From positions 1-64,000 of the forward strand of contig NZ_BATQ01000110.1 in NCBI RefSeq assembly GCF_000739635.1: a stretch of DNA of 64,000 bases. The letters are read 5' to 3'. Origin of the DNA: Verrucomicrobium sp. BvORR034 (lineage in GTDB: Bacteria > Verrucomicrobiota > Verrucomicrobiia > Verrucomicrobiales > Verrucomicrobiaceae). The notes beneath the pieces are model-generated. The model saw nothing but the letters and a program-made list of their open reading frames with translations. It ran no database searches and was not told where the DNA came from. A program made the position numbers and the translations under genes. Of this stretch, positions 45,479-53,631 are shown one piece after another. Position 1 is the stretch's first letter, and every line of letters starts with the position of its first letter.

Positions 45479-45601
45479 AGACAGAAGACTTTAAGACTCC
45501 AGACAAAAGACCTGAGTCAGATCAGACTTCTCTAAGCTGTAACAAAAAGACGAAAGACCTCATCTCAGGTCTTTCGTCTTTTGTCTTAAAGTCTTCTGTC
45601 T
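45479..45601. terminator. Nested double inverted repeat, bidirectional terminator
   Basis: An outer perfect 19-base inverted repeat, AGACAGAAGACTTTAAGAC at 45479-45497 with its complement at 45583-45601, encloses an inner perfect 16-base hairpin. The inner arms are AAAAGACGAAAGACCT (45545-45560) and AGGTCTTTCGTCTTTT (45567-45582) around loop CATCTC. A/T runs flank the inner stem on both sides, as expected for a terminator working in both directions. It lies between convergent genes. The repeated AAGAC/GTCTT core makes alternative pairings possible. Confidence 0.85.
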
Positions 45602-45614
45602 GCGCCGCAGGCGC

Positions 45615-46262
45615 TCAGAGTTCGGTGACCTTGATGTTTTTCCACCAGACCTCGTCGCCATGGTCGGTCAGCATGAAGCGGCCTTTGCCTGGGGCGAAGC
45701 CTTCCACGGCCTTGAACTTGCTCTTGGCAACGCCTGCCTTCCATTCTTCGGATTTGGTGTCCACCTCGCCAGCCAGTTTGCCGTTCAACCAGTGCTGAAT
45801 CTTGCCGTCCTTCGACACCACCTTGCTGTGGTTCCACTCACCCGCGGGCTTCACAGCCTTGTCCGCTGCCGGTGCTTTGATGTCGTAGAAGGAAGCGGTG
45901 CTGTGGGTACCAGCCCCCTTGGTTGCATCGGCGTGTTTGACGTCATCGATCATCTGATATTCCACGCCCAGCCAGCCGCCTTTGGGGAACTCATTGACCC
46001 AATACTTGATGCCGCTGTTGCCGCCTGCGGCCAGCTTCCATTCCCACTCCACTTCGAAGTTGGAGTACTCCTTCTTCGAGATGATGTTGCCGGCTTTTTC
46101 CACCCGATGGATGGTGCCATCGTCTTCGGTCTTCCAGCCTGCCGGGACGGGGTTGCCTTTACCATCCGTAAAGTCAGCCACCGTGAGCTTCACGGGGTCG
46201 GCGGCATGCACAAGGGTGGCACCAAGCAGGGCGGTCAGTAACAACAGAGGAAGAGGACGCAT
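45615..46262 (-). CDS. DUF1080 exported protein (3-keto-disaccharide hydrolase fold)
   Basis: The 215-residue product has signal peptide MRPLPLLLLTALLGATLVHA. The DUF1080 jellyroll shows the classical order: DGTIHRVEKAGNIISKKEYS, FEVEWEWKLAAGGNSGIKYW, GVEYQMIDD, AGEWNHSKVVSKDGKIQHWL followed by NG, and a final VWWKNIKVTEL strand. Members of this family, abundant in Verrucomicrobia, Planctomycetes and Bacteroidetes, include 3-keto-disaccharide hydrolases; many are untested. It stands between a terminator and an exported methyltransferase gene. Confidence 0.92.
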   Translation of the reverse strand: MRPLPLLLLTALLGATLVHAADPVKLTVADFTDGKGNPVPAGWKTEDDGTIHRVEKAGNIISKKEYSNFEVEWEWKLAAGGNSGIKYWVNEFPKGGWLGVEYQMIDDVKHADATKGAGTHSTASFYDIKAPAADKAVKPAGEWNHSKVVSKDGKIQHWLNGKLAGEVDTKSEEWKAGVAKSKFKAVEGFAPGKGRFMLTDHGDEVWWKNIKVTEL

Positions 46263-46335
46263 GAAGGTCAGTGGTTGAAGAATATCGATGCTATGGGGGA
46301 AGGATCACCTAATCAGAATCTCCAACCGGAAACTT

Positions 46336-47094
46336 TCACGATTTGTTCGGATTGCCCGAGCTTTCTGCCTTGCCGTACCAGAGCATGTGTTGCCAGGGCA
46401 GGCCATCGAAGGACTTCACCAGCTTGTACCCGTTGGCTGTCATCTCTTTGTCAATCTGGGCCTTCGTCATCTTGTGCTCAGGCTTGATGGGCACCGTGTC
46501 ATCCTCCGCACGAAATTCCACCAGCACCACCACGCCATCGGGTTTCAATGCCTTACGCATGGCCGCCAGCATCTGCTCTGGGTGCGAAAACTCGTGGTAA
46601 ACGTCCACCAGCAGCATGAGGTCAAAGGTGGCATCCGGCAGCCCCGGATCGTAGAGTTTACCCAACACCGGGACAAAGTTCGTCACTCCGGCTTTTATTG
46701 CGCCCTCCTCAAGCATGCGCAGGTAAGGCTCCTGAATCTCCACGCCATAGACTTTACCGCCAGGAGCCACCGCCTTGCCCATGGGAAAGGTGTGATAGCC
46801 GTTCCCGCAGCCCAGGTCGCACACCACCATGCCCGGCTTGAGTTCCAGCTTTTCGCGCATCAGGCTCGCCGCCTCCTCCCGCTCCCGTTTGTGACGGATG
46901 AGCCAGCCCGATCCACTCCAATGCATGGTCTGGGCCACCGTACGCCCCAGATACTCCTTCACGGCAGGCGGCGCGAACGCCTCGGCGGGATCAACGGTCT
47001 GAGCCCGCGCAGCATCGCGCCCAAGGATCAGAATGAGCGACAGCAGGGCCGCACTGGCAAGAGTGAGAGGGTAAAGGCGCATGAGGCGGAGCAT
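46336..47094 (-). CDS. Class I SAM-dependent methyltransferase with N-terminal export signal
   Basis: The 252-residue product has a methyltransferase core with VVCDLGCGNGYHTFPMGKAV (SAM-binding motif I), YGVEIQEPYLRMLEEGAI, FDLMLLVDVYHEFSHPEQML and KPDGVVVLVEF. Unusually, the first 32 residues form a signal peptide or membrane anchor (LYPLTLASAALLSLILILGR, then DAARAQ). SAM is not expected outside the cytoplasm, so the protein is either anchored inward or acts as a non-classical periplasmic protein. Related exported methyltransferases occur in several phyla. The 97-bp gap upstream is empty. Confidence 0.88.
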   Translation of the reverse strand: MLRLMRLYPLTLASAALLSLILILGRDAARAQTVDPAEAFAPPAVKEYLGRTVAQTMHWSGSGWLIRHKREREEAASLMREKLELKPGMVVCDLGCGNGYHTFPMGKAVAPGGKVYGVEIQEPYLRMLEEGAIKAGVTNFVPVLGKLYDPGLPDATFDLMLLVDVYHEFSHPEQMLAAMRKALKPDGVVVLVEFRAEDDTVPIKPEHKMTKAQIDKEMTANGYKLVKSFDGLPWQHMLWYGKAESSGNPNKS

Positions 47095-47191
47095 TCATCT
47101 CATCAAACGCAGATCCCCGCCGGTTTCCCAGCAGAAAACGACGCAACACCCCTGCCCCGCGTTCCAGTGCGTGGAAACTAACGTGCCCCCT

Positions 47192-47956
47192 CTACCATCG
47201 AGAATCTCGCAGGGCCGGAAAGGCTTCCCGCCAAGCCAGCAAATCTGCGAGGTCCAATCGGGCTGAGACAGAACCGGCCGATTCTCCCGCATCGGCGATG
47301 ATGTGCCCGTGGGGACTCACCACCACGCTTCGGCCGTTGTAGTGCAGGTGGGGATCACTCCCCGCCCGATTAACGCCCACCACATAGGCCAGGTTTTCGA
47401 TCGCCCGGGCCTTCAGGAGCGTCAGCCAGTGGTGGTACCGTTTCACCGGCCAGCTGGCGATTACCACCAGCAGATTCGCCCCCACCATGGTTGCGTCACG
47501 GAACAGCTCGGGAAATCGGAGGTCATAGCAGACGAAGGGGGCCACCATGAACCCTTGCAATGGAAAGGCCATCACCGCCTCACCCGGCGTGTGGCAGTCC
47601 GCCTCACCCCCCAAGTTGAACAATTGCTGTTTCGCATAGCGGGTCAAAAGCTCCCCATCCAGCCCGAAGGTCACGGATTCATTTCGGGCTTTGCCCTCCT
47701 CAAGGGGTGAGACGACCCCTCCCATGACGGCACAGCGGTGTTCCACGGCCAATCGGGCCAAAAAGGCCTCATCCTCCCGGGCCTCCGTCTGGGCTGTCAC
47801 CGCCACATTCATGCTGAAACCCGTGGCAAACATCTCCGGCAACACCAAAAGGCTCCCGGGAACCGGAGGGCAACGCTCCAGCATCGAGACGACTCCCGCC
47901 TGGCTCGCCAACTTGTCCTCCCACACGGGGTTCGTCTGCAAGATCTGTACAATCAT
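47192..47956 (-). CDS. Carbon-nitrogen hydrolase, omega-amidase-like (YafV type)
   Basis: From ATG 47956 (GGGAAG lies just upstream; another ATG at 47968 is possible) the product is 254 residues. The nitrilase-superfamily triad is present: Glu in LLVLPEMFATGFSM, Lys in TRYAKQQLFNLGGE, and Cys in VAPFVCYDLRFPELFRDA. The pattern and length are those of omega-amidases (YafV/Nit2 type) that deaminate 2-oxoglutaramate or 2-oxosuccinamate. It diverges from the gene at 48103; the 146-bp region between them should hold both promoters. Confidence 0.9.
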   Translation of the reverse strand: MIVQILQTNPVWEDKLASQAGVVSMLERCPPVPGSLLVLPEMFATGFSMNVAVTAQTEAREDEAFLARLAVEHRCAVMGGVVSPLEEGKARNESVTFGLDGELLTRYAKQQLFNLGGEADCHTPGEAVMAFPLQGFMVAPFVCYDLRFPELFRDATMVGANLLVVIASWPVKRYHHWLTLLKARAIENLAYVVGVNRAGSDPHLHYNGRSVVVSPHGHIIADAGESAGSVSARLDLADLLAWREAFPALRDSRW

Positions 47957-48102
47957 GTCGCTTCCCATCTTATTTACGCGCAAGCTCCCGTTTGTGTGAG
48001 ATTCAAGCTGTATGGAATCAACGTCCGCAAAACGGTTGCACCTCAACTATTCTGCGCTTCGTTATGACAGCCTCTTGCATGTCGCTGTCTGAGATTGCCT
48101 GA

Positions 48103-48915
48103 ATGACCATGAAAGTGAAGACTTTTTATCTTTTTGCCTCCTTGATGCTGGCGGGTTCCGCCTTCTCCCAGGGGACCGCTCAGAAGTTCGACCCGGCTCA
48201 GTTCCCTGGCTATGTCATGGATGAAGTGGTGGTGCCTGTGCCCAGCGAGATCTTTGCCGTTCTAGACAAATTGGGTGATCCCAACTGGAAGGACGAACTT
48301 CGCAAGCTCTCCACCCCCGACTCCTCCGACCGGATGGAACTCTCCCTGGTGTTTGGCACCGTCGTTGCCGAAGGTTTTGTGGCCGTGCAGGCACAGGACA
48401 AGCAAGCAGTGGAGGAAATCGGTCGCGAAGTCATCAATATCGCCCAGAGCCTCGGCTTGACCAAGGCCGTTCGTCCCCATGCGCAGAGCATTCTTGATGC
48501 GGTGCAGAAGGATGACTGGAAGGCCGTCCGCAAGGAGTTCGACCAGACTCAGGCCACCGTCCGCGCTGAAATGGAGCGCATGCGTGATAATGATCTGGCC
48601 CAGTGCGTCAGCCTCGGCGGCTGGTTGCGAGGCACCTCCTCCGCCACCTCCGTGGTGTCCAAGGCCTACACCAACGATCGGGCTGAGCTTCTCAACCAGC
48701 CTATGCTGGTGGATCACTTCGCCAAGTCGGTAAATGGGATGTCGGATTCGGCCAAGAACAACCGTCTTGTGACCGCGATCTCCAAGGGCCTCGTCACCAT
48801 CCGCAAGTCCATGGACTCGCCTGATGGCAGCTTCACGCCTGAGAAGATCAACACCATTCACACGACCTGCGAAGAACTGCTGGCTTTGATCCTTCAAGTC
48901 AAAAAGTCCCGGTAG
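48103..48915 (+). CDS. Exported protein of unknown function, 270 residues
   Basis: The product has a signal peptide (MKVKTFYLFASLMLAGSAFS; start at 48103 or 48109). The mature part is mostly alpha-helical, with VVPVPSEIFAVLDKLGDPNW near the start, ELSLVFGTVVAEGFVAVQAQ in the middle and CVSLGGWLRGTSSATSVVSK about two-thirds along. I do not recognise a named family. It precedes another small exported protein and then phoH, but with separate spacing (32 bp and 152 bp). Confidence 0.7.
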   Translation: MTMKVKTFYLFASLMLAGSAFSQGTAQKFDPAQFPGYVMDEVVVPVPSEIFAVLDKLGDPNWKDELRKLSTPDSSDRMELSLVFGTVVAEGFVAVQAQDKQAVEEIGREVINIAQSLGLTKAVRPHAQSILDAVQKDDWKAVRKEFDQTQATVRAEMERMRDNDLAQCVSLGGWLRGTSSATSVVSKAYTNDRAELLNQPMLVDHFAKSVNGMSDSAKNNRLVTAISKGLVTIRKSMDSPDGSFTPEKINTIHTTCEELLALILQVKKSR

Positions 48916-48947
48916 TCATCCGGTCCTCCAGTTTCCCGCTTCCTCAG

Positions 48948-49382
48948 ATGAACAAGTTCAAGCTTCAGTGCGCAGTATTCTGCGCCCTCTTTGTGGCCCT
49001 GACCAGTGCCTATGCCCTCGTGGACGAGGCACATGATTATGCCATGGAGGCGGCTACGCCGTTCGTGGAGCAGGGCTACACTGTTCGTGAGGATTACTGG
49101 AATGGCGAGGTGGAGTCCGGTCAGAAGCTGGCCGTCCGCCACCAACTCTTCAAGGGCAATGAGTATGCTTTCTGGCTCGGTACCGCCAACGAAGACTGCG
49201 AGCTTGAACTCGCTGTCTTCGATTCCAAGGGCCAGCCAGTCCACATGGAACGCAAGACCGGGAAGTTTACATGCTCTGTGCGTGTGAATCCGCCAGCCAC
49301 TGGCACCTACACGGTCGTATTTAGCGTGAAGAGCAAGAAAGAACGCGGAGTCACTTGGGCACTTGCCTACGGCTACCGTTGA
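48948..49382 (+). CDS. Small exported beta-sandwich-like protein
   Basis: The 144-residue product has a signal peptide ending near TSAYA. The mature part resembles the pre-peptidase C-terminal/PPC type beta sandwich: HQLFKGNEYAFWLGTANEDC, ELELAVFDSKGQPVHMERKT and NPPATGTYTVVFSVKSKK. Two Cys residues (in NEDCELEL and KFTCSVRV) could form a disulfide. No specific function is known. It is 32 bp downstream of the 270-residue exported protein, probably the same transcript, and a hairpin follows it. Confidence 0.65.
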   Translation: MNKFKLQCAVFCALFVALTSAYALVDEAHDYAMEAATPFVEQGYTVREDYWNGEVESGQKLAVRHQLFKGNEYAFWLGTANEDCELELAVFDSKGQPVHMERKTGKFTCSVRVNPPATGTYTVVFSVKSKKERGVTWALAYGYR

Positions 49383-49414
49383 GGATCCCCCCCATGTACA
49401 TCTTGATGCACTCC

Positions 49415-49446
49415 ACAGGAGACTGACGTCCAGTCTTTCCTGTTTT
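49415..49446 (+). terminator. Probable intrinsic terminator
   Basis: ACAGGAGACTG (49415-49425) pairs with CAGTC and TCCTGT (49431-49443, with a two-base bulge) around loop ACGTC. A short T run follows. It would end transcription of the two exported-protein genes before phoH. Confidence 0.5.
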
Positions 49447-49534
49447 GCTCGTGGCCTTGACAGAATTCTGGCGCTGTGACCAGAGTCTCATTCTGTAGCC
49501 ACATCCCTCAATCCGTTTCTTTCAATCTGACAAA

Positions 49535-50497
49535 ATGTCATCAGTCACCCTCACTTACGAAACTCCGCAGTTTCTCCATTCAGTCATCGGAAATGACATC
49601 ACCAGCCTTCGAAAGCTGGCTGAGGCCTTCGACATCCAGGTCACGTCTCGTGATGGCTGGATCAAACTCGATGGCCCGGAAGACCGCATCACCGCCGCCC
49701 AGGAGGTCCTGGCCGAACTCGAAAAAGTTCGCCGCGGTGGCGCTGAGGTCAGCCTTGGCATGCTCCAGATGGTCATCAGCAACACCCGCCAGCCCTGGAC
49801 AGAGGCCCCTGCGGAAAAGATCCTTCAGCTCAAGCTGCTTGGATCGTCCAGAAAACCTCCGGTACTGGCCAAGACCCGTGGTCAAATTGACTACCTCAAG
49901 GCCATGCGGGAAAACGAAGTCGTTTTCGGCATCGGTCCCGCCGGCACGGGCAAGACCTACCTCGCCATGGCGCAGGCACTTCAGTCCCTGCGGGATAAAA
50001 CGGTGCAGAGACTCGTCCTCACCCGCCCTGCGGTGGAGGCCGGCGAGGCCCTTGGCTTCCTGCCTGGCGACTTGAATGAGAAAGTCTTCCCCTACCTTCG
50101 TCCTCTCTATGATGCTCTCTATGAGATGCTGGAGACGGATGAGGCGGAGAAGATGATCGAGAGGGGCATCGTCGAGATCGCTCCCCTCGCCTACATGCGT
50201 GGTCGTACATTGAAGAACTCGTTCGTTATTCTGGACGAGGCTCAAAACACGACCACTGAACAGATGCTCATGTTCCTGACCCGTCTGGGAGAAGGATCAC
50301 GTTGCGTCGTCACTGGGGACCCCTCTCAGGTGGACCTGAAGCGCGGGGTTCGGTCCGGCTTGGCGGAAGCCATGCACATCCTTTCCGGCGTCGAAGGACT
50401 GTCGTTTATCCGTTTCGAACCTACGGATGTGGTGCGTCTGCCAATCGTTCAGAGGATCATCGAAGCCTACCGCATCCATCGGGGAACTGGGGAATAG
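49535..50497 (+). CDS. phoH: PhoH-family ATPase
   Basis: The 320-residue cytosolic ATPase has an N-terminal KH-like segment (about residues 20-75) and the PhoH core: Walker A VFGIGPAGTGKTYLAMAQAL, LVLTRPAVEAGEALGFLPGD, IAPLAYMRGRTLKNSFVILD with the Walker B DEAQN, and VTGDPSQVDLKRGVRSGL. PhoH family members with this context are linked to RNA metabolism and ribosome maturation. It starts the conserved phoH-HD-ybeY cluster; the next gene is 60 bp downstream. Confidence 0.95.
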   Translation: MSSVTLTYETPQFLHSVIGNDITSLRKLAEAFDIQVTSRDGWIKLDGPEDRITAAQEVLAELEKVRRGGAEVSLGMLQMVISNTRQPWTEAPAEKILQLKLLGSSRKPPVLAKTRGQIDYLKAMRENEVVFGIGPAGTGKTYLAMAQALQSLRDKTVQRLVLTRPAVEAGEALGFLPGDLNEKVFPYLRPLYDALYEMLETDEAEKMIERGIVEIAPLAYMRGRTLKNSFVILDEAQNTTTEQMLMFLTRLGEGSRCVVTGDPSQVDLKRGVRSGLAEAMHILSGVEGLSFIRFEPTDVVRLPIVQRIIEAYRIHRGTGE

Positions 50498-50557
50498 CAA
50501 GGAAAAGGTTGTGTTCGGAAGGGAATCCCTTAGAATCCCCCCGGCTAAGCCATCTCT

Positions 50558-52207
50558 ATGTTCGATTTCATCAAGCGGGCGCAGCTTACGCGCAAAGGTT
50601 TGTCTTGTGGCAAGACTCGCCGTAAGCATTTGCAGGGAGAGTTCTGGGAGACTCTGCGCTGCAATCCGATGGTTGGGCTCGGACTGTTTGTCTCCGCCTT
50701 CATCGGCATCACGGTGCTGATGAAGATTCTCGGGGCAAACCTCCCTGGTGCCACGGGTGCCAGTTTCATTTTCACCGCTGCGGTCTTCCTGCCCGCAGCG
50801 GTGCATTGGTACCTCAGCCTGCCAGCAGACGTCCGCCCTAACGGACATGTGCTGCTCGTGTTCTGCGCGGTCGTGCTTCATCTGGCCGCCGTGGGGGTGG
50901 TGCTGAGCTACGGTCACCATCGTGGTTGGCCGCCCTCGTACACGCTCCTGCTGGCTCCTCATGCCTTGGGCCCCGTCATCCTCTGCATGCTGGCGGGTCG
51001 GCGTATCTCTCTCTTTGGTGCCGTTTACGCGACGCTTCTCGGGTCCTGCCTGGTGCCGCAAGACACTATTCTTCCGTACATTGCGACAGGCCTTAGCGTC
51101 GGATTTGTCGGTGTGTATGTCACCCAGCGCATCCGTCGCCGGAGCCGTCTGCTCACCAGCGGTTTGTACATTGGCGCTGCAGCCTCGATTTTCATGGTGC
51201 TTTTCAGCCAGACCAGCGTGGCCTTGAACAGCGACCACCAGGCTCTGCTCTTTCTGTCCCCTCTTCTTTCCGGCATTCTTACCGCCATGCTGGCCGGTGC
51301 TCTTTTGCCAGCGCTTGAGTCTCTGTTCCAGATGACCACGACGATCTCCTGGTTGGAACTGGGAGATCTGAACCACCCGCTCATGAAGCGCCTCAGCATT
51401 GAGGCTCCGGGGACGTATCACCACTCTCTGGTGGTGGCCAATCTGGCCGAGGCGGCCGCAGAATCGATCGCGGCGAATGCCAGCATGTGCCGCGTGTGTG
51501 CTTATTTCCACGACATCGGCAAGCTCACCAAGCCGGAATATTTCATCGAGAACATGGATCCCGATGACAATCCGCATGATGACCTGACGGCGCGCATGAG
51601 TGCCCTCGTCCTCATCGCCCACGTGAAAGACGGCGTGGACATTGCCATCAAGCATGGCCTCAATTCCCGCATCATTGACGTCATCGAGCAGCATCACGGC
51701 AACTCACTCGTCTATTTCTTCTATCGCCGTGCTCTGGATCAGAAGAAGGAGATTCTGCGCCTGGTGGAAGAGGACAAGGCACGCGAAGACGATGTGCCGG
51801 AAGTGACCGAAGATGGTTTCCGCTATCCCGGCCCCCGCCCACAATTCAAAGAAGCCGCCATCATCTCCCTGGCGGATGCTGTGGAGAGTGCCAGCCGCAC
51901 CTTGGCCAAACCTTCTCTTACCCGCGTGGAGCAGCTTGTGGAAGAGATCGTGCGCAACCGCATTCTCGACCACCAACTCGACGAGTGCGACCTTACCCTG
52001 GCAGAACTGGGCGACATCAAAGCCAGCTTTGTGAAGACGCTCATGAGCATGCTTCACAGCCGCATTCACTATCCCAAGGCTCCGCGTGAGGAAACGCCAT
52101 CGGAAGTGGCGCGCAAACACGCCAAAGAGTCCAAGGAGCCCAAAGATTCTGAAGGATCCGGCACCAGCACGAAGCCTCAGCCGACCAAGGTTAATCACGC
52201 GGCCTGA
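50558..52207 (+). CDS. PgpH-like HD-domain membrane protein lacking the extracellular domain
   Basis: The 549-residue protein has about seven transmembrane helices (about residues 40-260) and a cytoplasmic HD domain with GTYHHSLVVANLAEAAAESI, YFHDIGKLTKPEYFIENM (His318, Asp319) and VIEQHHGNSLVYFFYRRALD. This is the 7TMR-HD type, which in Firmicutes hydrolyses c-di-AMP (PgpH). Canonical members are about 700-800 residues because of an N-terminal extracellular domain, absent here. The C-terminal tail is Glu/Lys/Pro-rich. It sits in the phoH-HD-ybeY operon, 17 bp before ybeY. Confidence 0.9.
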   Translation: MFDFIKRAQLTRKGLSCGKTRRKHLQGEFWETLRCNPMVGLGLFVSAFIGITVLMKILGANLPGATGASFIFTAAVFLPAAVHWYLSLPADVRPNGHVLLVFCAVVLHLAAVGVVLSYGHHRGWPPSYTLLLAPHALGPVILCMLAGRRISLFGAVYATLLGSCLVPQDTILPYIATGLSVGFVGVYVTQRIRRRSRLLTSGLYIGAAASIFMVLFSQTSVALNSDHQALLFLSPLLSGILTAMLAGALLPALESLFQMTTTISWLELGDLNHPLMKRLSIEAPGTYHHSLVVANLAEAAAESIAANASMCRVCAYFHDIGKLTKPEYFIENMDPDDNPHDDLTARMSALVLIAHVKDGVDIAIKHGLNSRIIDVIEQHHGNSLVYFFYRRALDQKKEILRLVEEDKAREDDVPEVTEDGFRYPGPRPQFKEAAIISLADAVESASRTLAKPSLTRVEQLVEEIVRNRILDHQLDECDLTLAELGDIKASFVKTLMSMLHSRIHYPKAPREETPSEVARKHAKESKEPKDSEGSGTSTKPQPTKVNHAA

Positions 52208-52224
52208 CCGGGCACCTACTGCCG

Positions 52225-52650
52225 ATGCGCATTCGCATTGACCGCCGCTACCGCCGCCCTCCCGCCGCGACGGCCCGCTGGAAAGCAACGGCTATCCAGG
52301 CCGTCCCCAAGTGTCTGGCGGCCGCCCGTGAACCCGAATCACCACTCTCGCAACTCGACGAGGTGGATTTCGTCCTTGTTTCAGACCGGACGATTGCCAA
52401 GGTCCACGGTGATTTCCTTGATGATCCGACCCCAACGGACGTGATCACCTTTCATCACGGCGAGATTCTCATCAGCCTCGACACCGCGGAAAAGCAAGCC
52501 GCCGAGCACCGCGAGAGCTATGAGCGCGAGGTGGCCCGCTACATGGTGCACGGCCTATTGCACCTGGCAGGCTGGAGCGACTATGAGCCCGCGGAGCGGA
52601 CTGAGATGCACCGCATCCAGGAGGAGATCCTGGATGCATGCTGGCCGTGA
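52225..52650 (+). CDS. ybeY: Endoribonuclease/rRNA maturation factor YbeY, variant zinc site
   Basis: The 141-residue protein has the YbeY signatures FLDDPTPTDVITFHHGEILI and RYMVHGLLHLAGWSDYEPAE. YbeY is a metal-dependent RNase needed for 16S rRNA 3' end processing and ribosome quality control. The usual zinc motif is H-x3-H-x5-H. Here His109 and His113 are kept, but the third ligand position (119) is Asp. Position in the phoH cluster supports the assignment. Function may be retained, because Asp is a known zinc ligand in other metalloproteases. Confidence 0.92.
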   Translation: MRIRIDRRYRRPPAATARWKATAIQAVPKCLAAAREPESPLSQLDEVDFVLVSDRTIAKVHGDFLDDPTPTDVITFHHGEILISLDTAEKQAAEHRESYEREVARYMVHGLLHLAGWSDYEPAERTEMHRIQEEILDACWP

Positions 52651-52676
52651 CCCTATGTCTCCAACAGGAGAACAGA

Positions 52677-53474
52677 TTACTTCCCGCCAGGGCCCGGTTC
52701 TGATCGCTTTTCTGGCCGACGATCATCAAAAGGCGGAGGTCCAGGAGGTCCCCCAGGGCCTGGCCCTGGACGCCAACCGCCCTCCTGGACCGGCATTTCC
52801 TTACGAGCCACTTCCTGCAGGGTGGACACCAGCTTGCCCCAGGCTTCCAGCCGTCCGGCAGGCGCGGCCTTCTCGAGCGCTTCTATCCCCGCTTTCACAG
52901 CAGGGTCGGCCTGCACCTTCTCCGCAATCTCCTTGGTCGGGAAACGGCGATTCTCGGCCCGGGAGAGGGCATGCAGCTCCATTCCGAGCCTGTTGACCGC
53001 CTTTTTGACAAATTCTGGATCATTTGGATCCGGCATCGGCATCATTCCAAAGGGGCCTCCCTTGGGCTTGTGCTTTTCCAGCAGCTCCACCGCGACGGGG
53101 TCAGCCTCCTTGAGCGCCTTTTGCAGCGTTTCACGGTACTCATCGTTCGCCTTCTGGTACCGTTCCCGAGCTGCCGTGACGGCCGGATTCTGCCAGGCCT
53201 TCTCAAAGGCGTCACGCACCCGCTGGCGTTCTTCGTCCGTCATGGTGCGGAAGGCATCCATGCGATCCCGGTCTCCGCCACGACCAAATCCTGAGCGCCC
53301 GTCCCTGTCACGATCCCTGCCGTCCATGCCGGATTTGGGGGGCCGCGGTCCCGGTCCGGGCCCGCCACCTTCGGCTCCCCCCTCAGGTGGACGTGGTCCC
53401 TGTGCAGGCAAGTTAGCGAGGCCTCCCAACATGAAGGTCATCCCAATGGCTGCTACTGCTGCCGCTCTTCTCAT
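52677..53474 (-). CDS. Exported Pro/Gly/Arg-rich protein with helical core
   Basis: Starting at MRRAAAVAAIGMTFMLGGLA (53474; the frame is open 26 codons further) the product is 265 residues with a signal peptide ending LPAQG. Low-complexity Pro/Gly/Arg/Asp segments flank a charged helical core (MTDEERQRVRDAFEKAWQNP, then KANDEYRETLQKALKEADPV). The core resembles the coiled-coil part of Spy/CpxP-like or periplasmic metal-sensor proteins, but the LTxxQ motifs are missing. Convergent with ybeY, 26 bp apart. Function unknown. Confidence 0.6.
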   Translation of the reverse strand: MRRAAAVAAIGMTFMLGGLANLPAQGPRPPEGGAEGGGPGPGPRPPKSGMDGRDRDRDGRSGFGRGGDRDRMDAFRTMTDEERQRVRDAFEKAWQNPAVTAARERYQKANDEYRETLQKALKEADPVAVELLEKHKPKGGPFGMMPMPDPNDPEFVKKAVNRLGMELHALSRAENRRFPTKEIAEKVQADPAVKAGIEALEKAAPAGRLEAWGKLVSTLQEVARKEMPVQEGGWRPGPGPGGPPGPPPFDDRRPEKRSEPGPGGK

Positions 53475-53631
53475 GGAGAAGACCATTAGCATGCTGGTGT
53501 AAAACGCAACGCTGGACAAGGGCAACTTCATCTTCACAAGTTGAGGAAACACGTCCCAATCCGAAAAGTTGCACTCTCGTCAAGGGTCTTGCGGGTTGCG
53601 GCGGCCCGGATTCTGCTCTAAGGGTTGGCCT

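Noticed and set aside
49457-49493. TTGACA box upstream of phoH as a sigma-70 promoter
   Set aside because: The -35-like hexamer is perfect but no acceptable -10 box lies 16-18 bases downstream.
50297-51697. 466-codon minus-strand frame opposite the phoH/HD genes
   Set aside because: It overlaps two conserved genes, is rich in His/Gln/Arg without a domain, and matches no family.
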